This document shows, in pieces, positions 15,590 to 21,914 of a stretch of DNA of 21,914 nt (positions within the stretch are counted from its first letter, which is position 1; every line of letters starts with the position of its first letter). The stretch covers positions 1 through 21,914 of the forward strand of contig CAUYUJ010020263.1 of NCBI GenBank assembly GCA_963575745.1, written 5' to 3'. This DNA comes from Prorocentrum cordatum. Its lineage: Eukaryota; Sar; Dinophyceae; Prorocentrales; Prorocentraceae. A program made the position numbers and the translations under genes. The notes under the pieces are model-generated. The model was given only the letters and a program-made list of their open reading frames with translations. It made no database searches and was not told where the DNA came from.

Positions 15590-15885
15590 GGACGAGCCTC
15601 AGCGGTGAAGTCCACGTGTGTTATTCTAAATGGGCATGGGCGCCTTGCATCTGGAGGGGGGCGTACTCGGAGTAGGGTCAGGTCGGGCGTGTCCTCCTAC
15701 AGGCGGATTGTGAATGAAACATCCAAAATACCCCAAACATTTTCGAACAAATATTCAAACATGCAAACGATATCGTCCCCAGACTATGTTGGACTATTTT
15801 TGAATATTCCGCCTGTAGAGGGACAGGCCCGACTTACGAGCAGGAGTCCGAATCGCTGTGCTGCGGCTGCGTGCTGGGTCAGGGT
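15590..15885 (+). repeat. A/B-box repeat, copy f, interrupted by E2
   Basis: A-box-like GCCTCAGCGGTGAAG at 15596-15610 and B-box-like GAGTCCGAATC at 15844-15854, split by TIR element E2 at the GAGTAGGA site. Confidence 0.75.
15678..15837 (+). mobile_element. TIR element E2 (160 bp)
   Basis: Same family and same length as E1. Ends TCAGGTCGGGC and, reversed, GTAAGTCGGGC; GTCC, CTACAGGCGGATT and TTGGACTATTTTTGAATATT are shared, and TCGTCCCC is again at offset 95. Flanks GAGTAGGG (15670-15677) and GAGCAGGA (15838-15845) each differ by one base from GAGTAGGA, the unfilled sequence at 14205-14212. The interior between about offsets 28 and 90 has diverged from E1, so the conserved parts are the ends and the TCGTCCCC block. 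No coding capacity. Confidence 0.9.
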
Positions 15886-16008
15886 GTTCGTCTGGGAGCC
15901 CACGCCGGCGCCGCAGGCCGGATGATCGAGGCTCTCTCGCTGCCTGAAGGCTGGGCGTCTGCTCCTTAGTGGGCCCTGGAAACGACATGGGCTTTTTTTG
16001 CTGGTCCC

Positions 16009-16175
16009 GACGCCGTTTTTTTACCGGTTCCGTCGCCGTTCTTTTACGGGTTCCTGCTCCGGTTCCACTCTAGGAGCCGTTTTTGTTGCCGTTTCCGGTC
16101 GCCTTTTTTGCCGTTTCCATTTTCAAGGGACAGTTTTTCGGAAACGGTGAAAAAACGGCCCTGCCGTTTCCGGGG
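16009..16175. repeat. ~23-bp GCCGTTTTTTACCGGTTCC repeats
   Basis: Irregular units beginning GCCGTTT and ending ACCGGTTCC or GCCGTTTCCGG, spaced 23-25 bp at first and then degenerate. Confidence 0.7.
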
Positions 16176-16235
16176 CCCACTAAGGTCTGCTCGGAAGGGC
16201 CTCGGTTGTCAAGACTCCTTTCTTTTCGTCCCCAT

Positions 16236-16322
16236 GGGGGAGGAGGAGGAGGACGAGGAGGAGGAGGAGGAGGAGGAGGAGGAGGAGGAGGAGGGAGAGG
16301 AGGAGGGAGGAGGAGGAGGAGG
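16236..16322. repeat. (GGA)n purine tract
   Basis: GGA-dominated tract with a GACGAG interruption; the purine strand is on top here, opposite to most tracts in the window. Confidence 0.9.
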
Positions 16323-16496
16323 GGTCCTCGGTCGAACGCGTCATGAGGCGTTGACGCTCCGCCAGGAGGACGCACGGGGCCGTGGAGGAGCCGGCGCCTC
16401 GTGGGGTCAGAGAGGCCTCTTGGGCCTCCCGCCTCCCCTCCCCCGCCGGCCACAGGGCAGGGCTCCGCTGCGAGCGAGGGGGGGGGGGGGGCAATC

Positions 16497-16820
16497 GAGA
16501 AGGAGAGGGCTTTCTCAGGAGGCGGCGGGCCTTCTCAGACGCGCTCGCGCCTTCGAGCTCCGAGGTTGTGTTTTCGGGGTTTGCGGCCTCTCGGGGCCGT
16601 TCGCGGGCCCTGGGCCATCCGAAGTTCTACCCAGGGTGAAACAACCGCGTCGGATGGACCCCGGGAGGGGTCCGGGGACCGACTTTGACCGATCTTCGTC
16701 GGCGGGGCCCCGGGGGGGGGAGTGGGAAGGAGGAGGCCTTCTCAGGAGGCGGCGGGCCTCCGCAGAAGCCCTCGCGCCTTCTACGAGAAGGCAGTCGTGT
16801 CTCCGGGGAAGGCCCAGGAA
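16497..16820. repeat. ~95-bp direct repeat pair
   Basis: TTCTCAGGAGGCGGCGGGCC with following CTCGCGCCTTC at 16511-16555 recurs at 16740-16785; similarity extends about 95 bp on each side of a ~135-bp spacer. Confidence 0.7.
16629..16690. repeat. Dispersed GGACCCC/GGGTCC repeat, copy 3
   Basis: CCAGGGTGAAACAAC, TGGACCCCGGGAGGGGTCC (a near-palindrome) and GGGGACCGACTTTGACC. Shares its GGGTGAAA lead-in with copy 1. Confidence 0.7.
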
Positions 16821-16910
16821 GCTTCTATCACTCGCAGCGGGTGCCCCGCTGCGCTGCCGCGGCCGCGGCCGCGGCGGCACCTTCCGCGCGCCGGCTGCGC
16901 GCGCACATTC

Positions 16911-17045
16911 CTCCTCTTCCTCCTCCTCCTCCTCCTCCTCCTCCCCTTCCTCCTCCTCCCCTTCCTCCTCCTCCTCCTCCTCCTCCTCATGCTCCTCCTC
17001 CTCCTCCTCCTCCTCCTCCTCCTCCTCCCTTCCTCCTCTTCCTCG
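16911..17045. repeat. (TCC)n pyrimidine tract ending in GCAG
   Basis: TCC-dominated tract that ends CTTCCTCGCAG at 17048, a textbook acceptor-like sequence. Confidence 0.9.
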
Positions 17046-17048
17046 CAG

Positions 17049-17204
17049 AGGCTGGCGCTGCTGCGGGAGCTCGGCCTGCCCGCGCCGCGGCTCCTGCCCG
17101 CGCGGGCCCTCGCAGAGGCCCCCCCTCGCCCGGCGCGGCGTGCCGCCGCCCCGCGCGGCACTCCCCGCGCGCGGGCGCCGCCGGCGGCGACGGCGACATC
17201 GACG
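17049..17204 (+). CDS. Exon-like fragment after TCC tract
   Basis: Directly after CTTCCTCGCAG the frame reads RLALLRELGLPAPRLLPAR and continues ALAEAPPRPARRAA before turning Ala/Pro/Thr-rich. The first 30 residues look like a leucine-rich helix. The sequence then runs into a GAC/GGC repeat (17205-17275), so an exon end would be expected near 17100-17200, but I see no clear donor. No domain recognised. An acceptor plus helix is weak evidence, and alternative frames are also open. Confidence 0.25.
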
Positions 17205-17275
17205 GCACTCACGACGACATCGACGACGGCGACGACGACGGCGACGACGGCGGCGCCGGCGGCGGCGATGCCAGC
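17205..17275. repeat. GACGAC/GGCGAC repeat
   Basis: Codes for Asp/Gly-rich or Thr/Ala-rich strings depending on frame; no gene assigned. Confidence 0.75.
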
Positions 17276-17429
17276 GGCTCGGGGCCTGGCCAGGCGAGAC
17301 GACGGCGGGACTCCTCGGCGCGGTGTGGTTGTCCCTTGCGTGGGGGGTCCTCTGGGAGGCCTCTCGCCGCCAGGGGCGGATCGGCGCCGACGAGGAGCGT
17401 TTCTTCATCCCCTGCAGGGTGCATTGCGT

Positions 17430-17640
17430 TTCTTCCGACTCGATTCGATTCGACTTCGATCGATGCCAATTCCGATGCGATTCGACTCGGGATTCTGGTC
17501 TGGGTTCCGATTTCTGAACGGAGGCCTGTGAGCCTGCCGATGTCCGCCGACTCGATTTTTCCCGACTCGGCTGGCGATCTCCACCGATCCGATCCATTCC
17601 GATCGCCGATCTGATTTGCCGATTCGATTTTGGGCTCTCC
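17430..17640. repeat. CGATTCGA/CCGAT short-word cluster
   Basis: More than fifteen CGATTC, CCGATC or TCGATT words in about 210 bp, without a fixed period. Confidence 0.65.
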
Positions 17641-17950
17641 TGCCTCTGGCGATACAGTCGGCCTTGACTAGTAGGTCGGCCCTGCCTGGTCCAGGGGCAC
17701 CCTTGTGTCCTGTCTTCGAGGGCCCGTGCCTGCCTCTCACATGCCTGTGGCAGTGTAGAGCCCCTCGGAAGGTTCTCGTGTCCTCTCGCGTGTCCTCTCC
17801 AATCAAGCCCGACTGTAACGGCCGTTACCCCGGGGAGGGGGTGGGCGGGGGCTAAGGGGCTGGTAACGCCACGATTCGCGCTGGCGCCGTCTGGGAACGA
17901 TCGGCGGCGAAGTCCGAATCCTGCCCTCGCGGATCCACGATTTCAGGCAA
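17641..17950. other. Unassigned DNA
   Basis: No repeat family, RNA gene or convincing coding frame seen. Confidence 0.4.
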
Positions 17951-17958
17951 GTCGATCC

Positions 17959-18121
17959 GGCCAAAAAACAAACGACACCACCCCACCTACGGCCCCCCAT
18001 GTTGCGCTACGGTCCGTCGGGGGCCGTAGCGCATACCATGCAAGGCCCCATGCCAGACGTCCTGGTACACGCTACGGCCCGTGGGGCCGTAGGTGGGGTG
18101 GTGCCGTTTGTTTTCTGGTCC
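17959..18121. mobile_element. Fold-back MITE-like element, 36-bp arms
   Basis: Left arm 17959-17994 and right arm 18085-18121 are inverted copies: AACAAACG, CACCACCCCACCTACGGCC on the left, matched on the right with a few differences at the outer end. The interior holds two more palindromes on the same word: GCGCTACGG/CCGTAGCGC (18004-18032) and CTACGGCCC/GGGGCCGTAG (18072-18091). TCGAT lies just outside both ends (17952-17956 and 18123-18127), a possible short duplication. No coding capacity. Confidence 0.8.
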
Positions 18122-18137
18122 ATCGATGGGCGGCGGG

Positions 18138-18463
18138 GTTCTCATCCTCTTCATCCTCTTCCTCCACTTTTACCCGTACCCCATCCTACTCCTCTCTTCC
18201 TCCTCTCTCTCCTCCCCCTCGTCCTTCTGCTCCTCCTGCTCCTCCTCCTCCTCTCTTCCTCCTCCTCTCTTCCTCCTCCTCCTCCTCCTCCTCCTCCTCC
18301 TCCTCCCCTTCCTCCTCCTCCTCCTCCTCCTCCTCCTCCTCCCTCCTCCTCCTCCTCCTCCTCCTCCTCCTCCTCCTCCTCCTCCTCCTCCTCCTCCTCC
18401 TCCTCCTCCTCCTCCTCCTCCTCCTCCTCCTCCTCCTCCTCCTCCTCTCTCCTCTCTCCTCAG
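18138..18463. repeat. (TCC)n pyrimidine tract ending in CTCAG
   Basis: About 325 bp, with the last ~100 bp nearly pure TCC. It ends CTCTCCTCTCTCCTCAG, acceptor-like. The following frame GSGLVEHAAASEPRPRLPSR is exon-like but too short and unconstrained to call. Confidence 0.9.
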
Positions 18464-18602
18464 GGTTCGGGACTCGTCGAGCACGCGGCGGCGTCCGAGC
18501 CCCGCCCGCGCCTCCCATCGAGGCAGGACAGATTCGATGGCGGGCGGGGGTGGGGCCCGGACGTCGCCACCCAGAAGTCATCGGGAGCCTTGAGACGGGG
18601 GT

Positions 18603-18790
18603 CAGGAGGAGCAGGAGGAGGAGCAGGAGGAGGAGGAGGAGGAGGAGGAGGAGGAGGAGGAGGAGGAGGAGGAGGAGGAGGAGGAGGAGGAGGAGGAGGA
18701 GGAGGAGGAGGAGGAGAGAGGAGGAGGAGGAGGAGGAGAGAGGAGGAGGAGGAAGAGGAGGAGGAGGAGGAGGAGGAGGGGGAGGGAGGG
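18603..18790. repeat. (GGA)n purine tract
   Basis: Nearly pure GGA for about 115 bp, then GAGAGGAGG variants. Inverted relative to the (TCC)n tract 140 bp upstream. Confidence 0.95.
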
Positions 18791-18892
18791 AGCCGCGCGG
18801 CGGCTCGGTCTTCTCGGGACACGGGCCCCCGACGTCCCCACCCCCGCCTCCCTGGGACCGGGCGCTTTCGTCCCGAGGCGTGTGCCTTGAGA

Positions 18893-19110
18893 CGGGGGTC
18901 AGTGCAAACGGGGGTCAGCCACGGCACCGGGATCCTGCAGGATCCCGCGCAGACCCCCTCTGGCTGACCCGGGGTCAGCGAGCCGCTCGTTGCCGCGAGG
19001 CGGCCGCGCATATTGGCTGACCCGGGTTTGCGAAGACCTGCGGTGCATTTTTTTTTTCTCTGCATTGCAGTGTTTGGTTTCCTGCTGACCCGGGTCTGGA
19101 TCGACCCGGG
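18893..19110. repeat. TGACCCGGGTCA palindrome cluster
   Basis: GGGGTCAG and CTGACCC words recur: direct at 18896 and 18911, palindromic GCTGACCC-G-GGGTCAGC at about 18965-18981, single at 19017, and TGACCCGGGTC...GACCCGGGTCA at 19086-19113. GGGATCCTGCAGGATCCC (18929-18946) lies between the first arms, as in the 5626-5740 module. Confidence 0.8.
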
Positions 19111-19353
19111 TCAGAAGATCCCCGAAGTCAGCTACCCCTGGCATTTCAGTCGGGCGGGTCCCTCTACAGGAGGAATAGTCAACAATAGTAGAAAAATTAT
19201 CCCGGCAAAGCAACCTAACAGCGATATGTAGAAGCACATCTGAAAGCATTCCCCTTAAGATTCAGATGAAAATCCAGTTGTAGAATTCTGCTGTTCTCGC
19301 AGTCGTAGTCGCATTCGCGATGACAGTCGCAGCGGCAACGGCAGTCGCAGTCA

Positions 19354-19671
19354 CAGCCTCAGCCTCAGCCTGCCTCAGCCTCAGCCTCAGCCTCAGCCTG
19401 CCTCAGCCTCAGCCTCAGCCTGCTTCAGCCTCAGCCTCAGTCTGCCTTCAGCCTCGGCCTCAGCCTCAGCCTGCCTCAGCCTCAGCCTGCATCAGCCTCA
19501 GCCTCAGCCTCAGCCTGCCTCAGCATCAGCCTGCTTCAGCCTCAGCCTCAGCCTGCCTCAGCCTCAGCCTCAGTCTGCTTCAGCCTCAGCCTCAGTCTGC
19601 CTTCAGCCTCGGCCTCAGCCTCAGCCTGCCTCAGCCTCAGCCTGCCTCGGCCGCAGCATCAGCCTGCCTCA
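19354..19671. repeat. (CAGCCT)n tandem repeat
   Basis: Hexamer CAGCCT with regular GCCTCAGCCTCAGCCT super-units and CTTCAG/CATCAG variants. A ~125-bp higher-order block (TCTGCCTTCAGCCTCGGCCT) repeats at about 19441 and 19587. Confidence 0.9.
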
Positions 19672-20245
19672 GCATTCAAAATGTGGCCCAGGAATGGAGT
19701 TCTGGGAACTAGAAGAACACGAAGTGGCCTACAGTTGGCTCCGGGCATTCAAAATCATGCCCAGGAATGGAGTTCTGGGAACTTGAAGAGCACGAAGTGG
19801 CCTACAGTTGGCTCCGGGCATCCAAAATGTGGCCCGGGAATGGAGTTCTGGGAAATCGAAGAGCACGAAGTGGCCTACAGTTGGCTCCGGGCATCCAAAA
19901 TGTGGCCCGGGAATGGAGTTCTGGGAACTCGAAGAGCACGAAGTGGCCTACAGTTGGCTCCGGGCACTCAAAATGTAGCCCGGGAATGGAGTTCTGGGAG
20001 GTCGAAGAGCACGAAGTGTGTGACTGTTGACGAAAAACGAGCCCGGCTCTGTTCCCGGTTCTCCAGAATGTGGCCCGGGAATGGAGTTCTGGGAGGTCGA
20101 AGAGCACGAAGTGTGTGACTGTTGGCGAAAAGCGAGCCCGGCTCTGTTCCCGGTTCTCCAGAATGTGGCCCGGGAATGGAGTTCTGGGAGGTCGAAGAGC
20201 ACGAAGTGTGTGACTGTTGGCGAAAAACGATTCCCGGTTCTCCTC
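19672..20245. repeat. 73-bp then 95-bp tandem array
   Basis: Unit starts at 19672, 19745, 19818, 19891 and 19964 are exactly 73 bp apart. The homologous word GTGGCCCGGGAATGG then steps by exactly 95 bp (19975, 20070, 20165). The shared core GAATGGAGTTCTGGGA with GAAGAGCACGAAGTG is kept in all units. The 73-bp units end GGCCTACAGTTGGCTCCGGG and the 95-bp units end GTGTGACTGTTG...CGGTTCTCCAG. Neither period is a multiple of three, so it is not a coding repeat. Confidence 0.95.
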
Positions 20246-20448
20246 CCCGGCACCCGCCCAGACCCCCCTGTGGAGTCCAGATGCTTTCTTTTGACACCAC
20301 TAGAAACCTACCAGCAAAAGCTGTTAGGTAATAATCAGGGGACGATTTTCTTAACATTGGTTTGACCGTTTTTTGTTGTTGTGTGAACATTTTTTTTGTG
20401 TGATTTTTTTGTCCAAGATCCGCCTGTAGGGCGACATGCCCGACCGAA

Positions 20449-20579
20449 CCCTATTCCCACACGTCGCCGGCGCGAACCGTGACGTCACCAGGTTTGGGGG
20501 GGAGGGGGGGGGGATCATCCTCGGCACAGCGGCCGGCATCGCGCATCTTAGGAGAGGAGCGCGCTCGAGAGCGGGTCGG
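20449..20579. other. Unassigned DNA
   Basis: Short GC-rich stretch with a G-run near 20500; no feature recognised. Confidence 0.4.
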
Positions 20580-20620
20580 GATCGACCTTGGGAGGGGTTC
20601 AGGGATCGGTCTTGAGAGCG
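20580..20620. repeat. Dispersed GGACCCC/GGGTCC repeat, copy 4
   Basis: TTGGGAGGGGTTCAGGGATC, then GGTCTTGAGAG. Lacks the GGACCCC half but matches the right half of the other copies. Confidence 0.55.
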
Positions 20621-20673
20621 GGATGTGGGCTGTACGGGAGAGCCGCCGTTGTCTCGTGGGCCCTGCTTCGATG

Positions 20674-20731
20674 CCGTCGTCGTCGTCGTGTCGTCGTGTC
20701 GTCGTCGTCGTGGTGTCGTCGTCGTCGTCGT

Positions 20732-20762
<31 letters not shown>

Positions 20763-20786
20763 TCGTCGTCGTCGTCGTTGCCGTTG
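20674..20786. repeat. (CGT)n microsatellite
   Basis: CGT triplets with TGT interruptions. A shorter related tract lies at 20908-20945. It gives poly-Asp or poly-Arg frames on the minus strand. Confidence 0.95.
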
Positions 20787-20860
20787 ATCGTGGGTTCGAG
20801 GAGGGAGGCCCCAGGATCGAGGTTCGAGTTCTGGCCTCGTCGCCACGGCGGGGCTCTCTT

Positions 20861-21325
20861 CCTGGGAGTCTGGCCAGAGCGCGTCTCGGGAGAGAGAGCG
20901 GTCGGTCGGCGGCGGCGTCGTCGTCGTCGCCGCCGTCGCCCTCCGACCAGGGGGTCAGACGTCGGCTGCCTCTGATACCAGTGGCTGCAGCCAAGGTCGG
21001 TGCAGGATCCAGGATGCGGTGCTGCATCCGGGGCTGCCCGTTCGTCCTGGTCCCCTGGGCTTATCCGCGGCCCTGCGTCCTGGGGTTGTTTCCGCCGACG
21101 GCGACGCCGCCGCCGGCGACGTCGCCCCATGCTTTTCGTCCTCGCTTGTGTTTTCGACGTGGCGACTCTGCGTGGGCATTTCAGATTCGCTTCCATTCGG
21201 AGATCCGAGAAATGAGCGAGGTTCGAGGATTGCGGCGTCCAGGGCGAATTCGGGATCCAGGGATAGCTGAGTCCAAAGCCCTGGGTTCCGAAGAAGGGCT
21301 GCTTGCAGGTTTCCAGATCTGGTAG
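20861..21325. other. Unassigned GC-rich DNA
   Basis: Frames on both strands are open through this stretch (a plus frame ends at 21325 with LLAGFQIW). None has a domain I recognise. CTTGCAG at about 21302-21308 is acceptor-like. Confidence 0.35.
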
Positions 21326-21914
21326 ATGGGGCTCTACGAGCAAGCGCCGCTTGCACGCGTCTGGCGCCAGGACCGGCACCGACTCGGGGGACGACTCACG
21401 ATCTTCCCAGCACGCCCAAAGCAGCTGTCCTTCAGCCGCTGTGTGTCCTCGTGGCGCCCTTTCTCGCGAGCAGCTCAGGCAATCCTGCTGCCCAAGCCGA
21501 CCGAGAGGGGGGGCGGGGCTCTTCCGCGCCGAGAGCACCTGCACCCGGGACGCGGCCGTGCCAACGGTGCCGGCGGCCACTCGGCCCACGGCGACCAGGA
21601 CGCAAGCGATGCGCCTCGCGCCTCGGTCCCGTCGCTGTTCCGCCGCCGAGCTGCGGCGCAGTCTCCCCGGGGGCCTCTCGATCGCGCGGCGCCAGGCCCT
21701 CGCCCGCCCCCCGCGCGCGGCGGGCTCGAGCCCGAGCCCGAGGCCCGGGCGTTGCCGCTCGCGCTGCTCCGACACGCGCTGTGGGCGTCTCCCGCCTTCT
21801 TCTGCACTTCTCTCCCGCCTTGTCCAGGAGGGGGAAAAACACACAGACGCAATCAATCCTCGATTCCCCAGAAAATGTGGGAAGTGGGGGGGAAGACGAA
21901 AACCCCAAAAATAT
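21326..21914 (+). CDS. Open frame running off window end, uncertain
   Basis: From the ATG at 21326 a frame stays open to the window edge, 196 codons, with no stop. The first ~57 residues look protein-like (GLYEQAPLARVWRQDRHRLG, then LTIFPARPKQLSFSRCVSSW) and are followed by Pro/Arg/Ala-rich sequence. A TAG lies directly before the ATG in frame. Against it: a different plus frame and a ~500-codon minus frame (20351-21856) are open over the same bases, which GC-rich composition alone could explain. No domain recognised; the end lies outside the window. Confidence 0.15.
   Translation, partial: MGLYEQAPLARVWRQDRHRLGGRLTIFPARPKQLSFSRCVSSWRPFSRAAQAILLPKPTERGGGALPRREHLHPGRGRANGAGGHSAHGDQDASDAPRASVPSLFRRRAAAQSPRGPLDRAAPGPRPPPARGGLEPEPEARALPLALLRHALWASPAFFCTSLPPCPGGGKTHRRNQSSIPQKMWEVGGKTKTPKI

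Larger units (their letters stand above)
19213..20329. mobile_element. Possible nested insert with 10-bp inverted ends
   Basis: ACCTAACAGC at 19213-19222 and GCTGTTAGGT at 20320-20329 are exact inverted copies and sit at the points where E4 similarity stops and resumes. Similar ATTATC/ATAATC-N2-GG words lie just outside both ends. It contains the (CAGCCT)n tract and the 73/95-bp array; no transposase is seen. The element status is inference. Confidence 0.4.
19145..20448 (-). mobile_element. TIR element E4, split by a nested insert
   Basis: Ends read TTCAGTCGGGC (left) and, reversed, TTCGGTCGGGC (right). The left ~55 bp (GTCCCTCTACAGGAGGAATA onward) match the reversed right end of E1. The right ~115 bp hold GGGGACGA at 20338-20345 and CGCCTGTAGGGCGAC, matching the reversed left part. 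Leaving out 19205-20330 gives about 178 bp, close to the 160-bp family size. Outer 8-mers CCTGGCAT and CCCTATTC do not match, so no target duplication is supported. Confidence 0.7.

Noticed and set aside
16108-17517. 469-codon plus-strand frame
   Set aside because: It runs through a GGA tract (poly-Glu), a duplicated segment and a TCC tract (poly-Ser). This is a composition artefact.
18603-18790. Gly/Arg/Glu-rich protein
   Set aside because: All readings derive from a nearly pure GGA tract, with no independent coding evidence.
19672-20245. CRISPR-like array
   Set aside because: Units are contiguous with no unique spacers, and the setting is eukaryotic. It is a tandem satellite.
20351-21856. 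501-codon minus-strand frame, the longest in the window
   Set aside because: It crosses the end of TIR element E4 and two CGT tracts (poly-Asp and poly-Arg), has no domain, and competes with open plus-strand frames in GC-rich DNA.
1-21914. rRNA, snRNA, spliced-leader or known transposase/reverse-transcriptase genes
   Set aside because: Looked for by eye on both strands, including the dinoflagellate spliced-leader word, and none was recognised. A covariance-model and protein-profile search would be needed to exclude diverged copies.

Overview
The window reads as nuclear DNA of a large-genome protist, most likely a dinoflagellate. It is GC-rich by eye, contains no prokaryote-style gene tracks, and is almost wholly made of simple repeats, tandem repeats, fold-back palindromes and small terminal-inverted-repeat (TIR) elements. 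The assignment is inference: no spliced-leader relic, rRNA, tRNA gene or recognisable conserved protein was found to anchor it. No complete protein-coding gene can be supported. Most open reading frames, including the longest (about 500 codons), are open because the local repeat or GC content lacks stop codons, and they often run on both strands at once. A few short stretches look exon-like: about 4.74-4.86 kb, 6.20-6.40 kb, 6.96-7.02 kb, 17.05-17.2 kb and possibly 21.3 kb to the end. They are listed with low confidence.

Layout: 0-1.3 kb, a hairpin and a long degenerate GGCC/CTTGG repeat. 1.9-2.05 kb, a large fold-back palindrome. 2.4-2.6 kb, a 160-bp TIR element (E1). 2.67-3.03 kb, a 178-bp tandem duplication. 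3.36-3.76 kb, a second family member (E3) swollen by a T43 run and TA microsatellites. 4.4-7.2 kb, a (TCC)n tract, an exon-like segment, an 11-bp array, a GGATCCTGCA palindromic module and 500 bp of TGN trinucleotides. 7.3-12.35 kb, four decayed copies of a composite repeat studded with alternating CG blocks and hairpins. 12.7-13.95 kb, simple repeats and a second fold-back. 14.0-15.9 kb, six copies of a ~120-bp repeat with tRNA-like A and B boxes, three of them carrying different insertions (a 132-bp AT-rich MITE, a ~160-bp repeat, and TIR element E2). 16-18.8 kb, (TCC)n/(GGA)n tracts and a third fold-back. 18.9-20.45 kb, TGACCC palindromes followed by TIR element E4, which is split by a nested ~1.1-kb insert holding a (CAGCCT)n tract and a 73/95-bp tandem array. 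20.5-21.9 kb, (CGT)n and GC-rich sequence with no assigned gene.

The strongest biological content is the mobile-element record. E1 and E2 are exactly 160 bp, share TIRs and a conserved motif at the same internal offset, and are flanked by 8-bp duplications. For E2 and for the AT-rich MITE, the unfilled target is present in a sister repeat in this same window. E1-E4 form one family that is new to me and resembles introner-type or MITE-type DNA elements.
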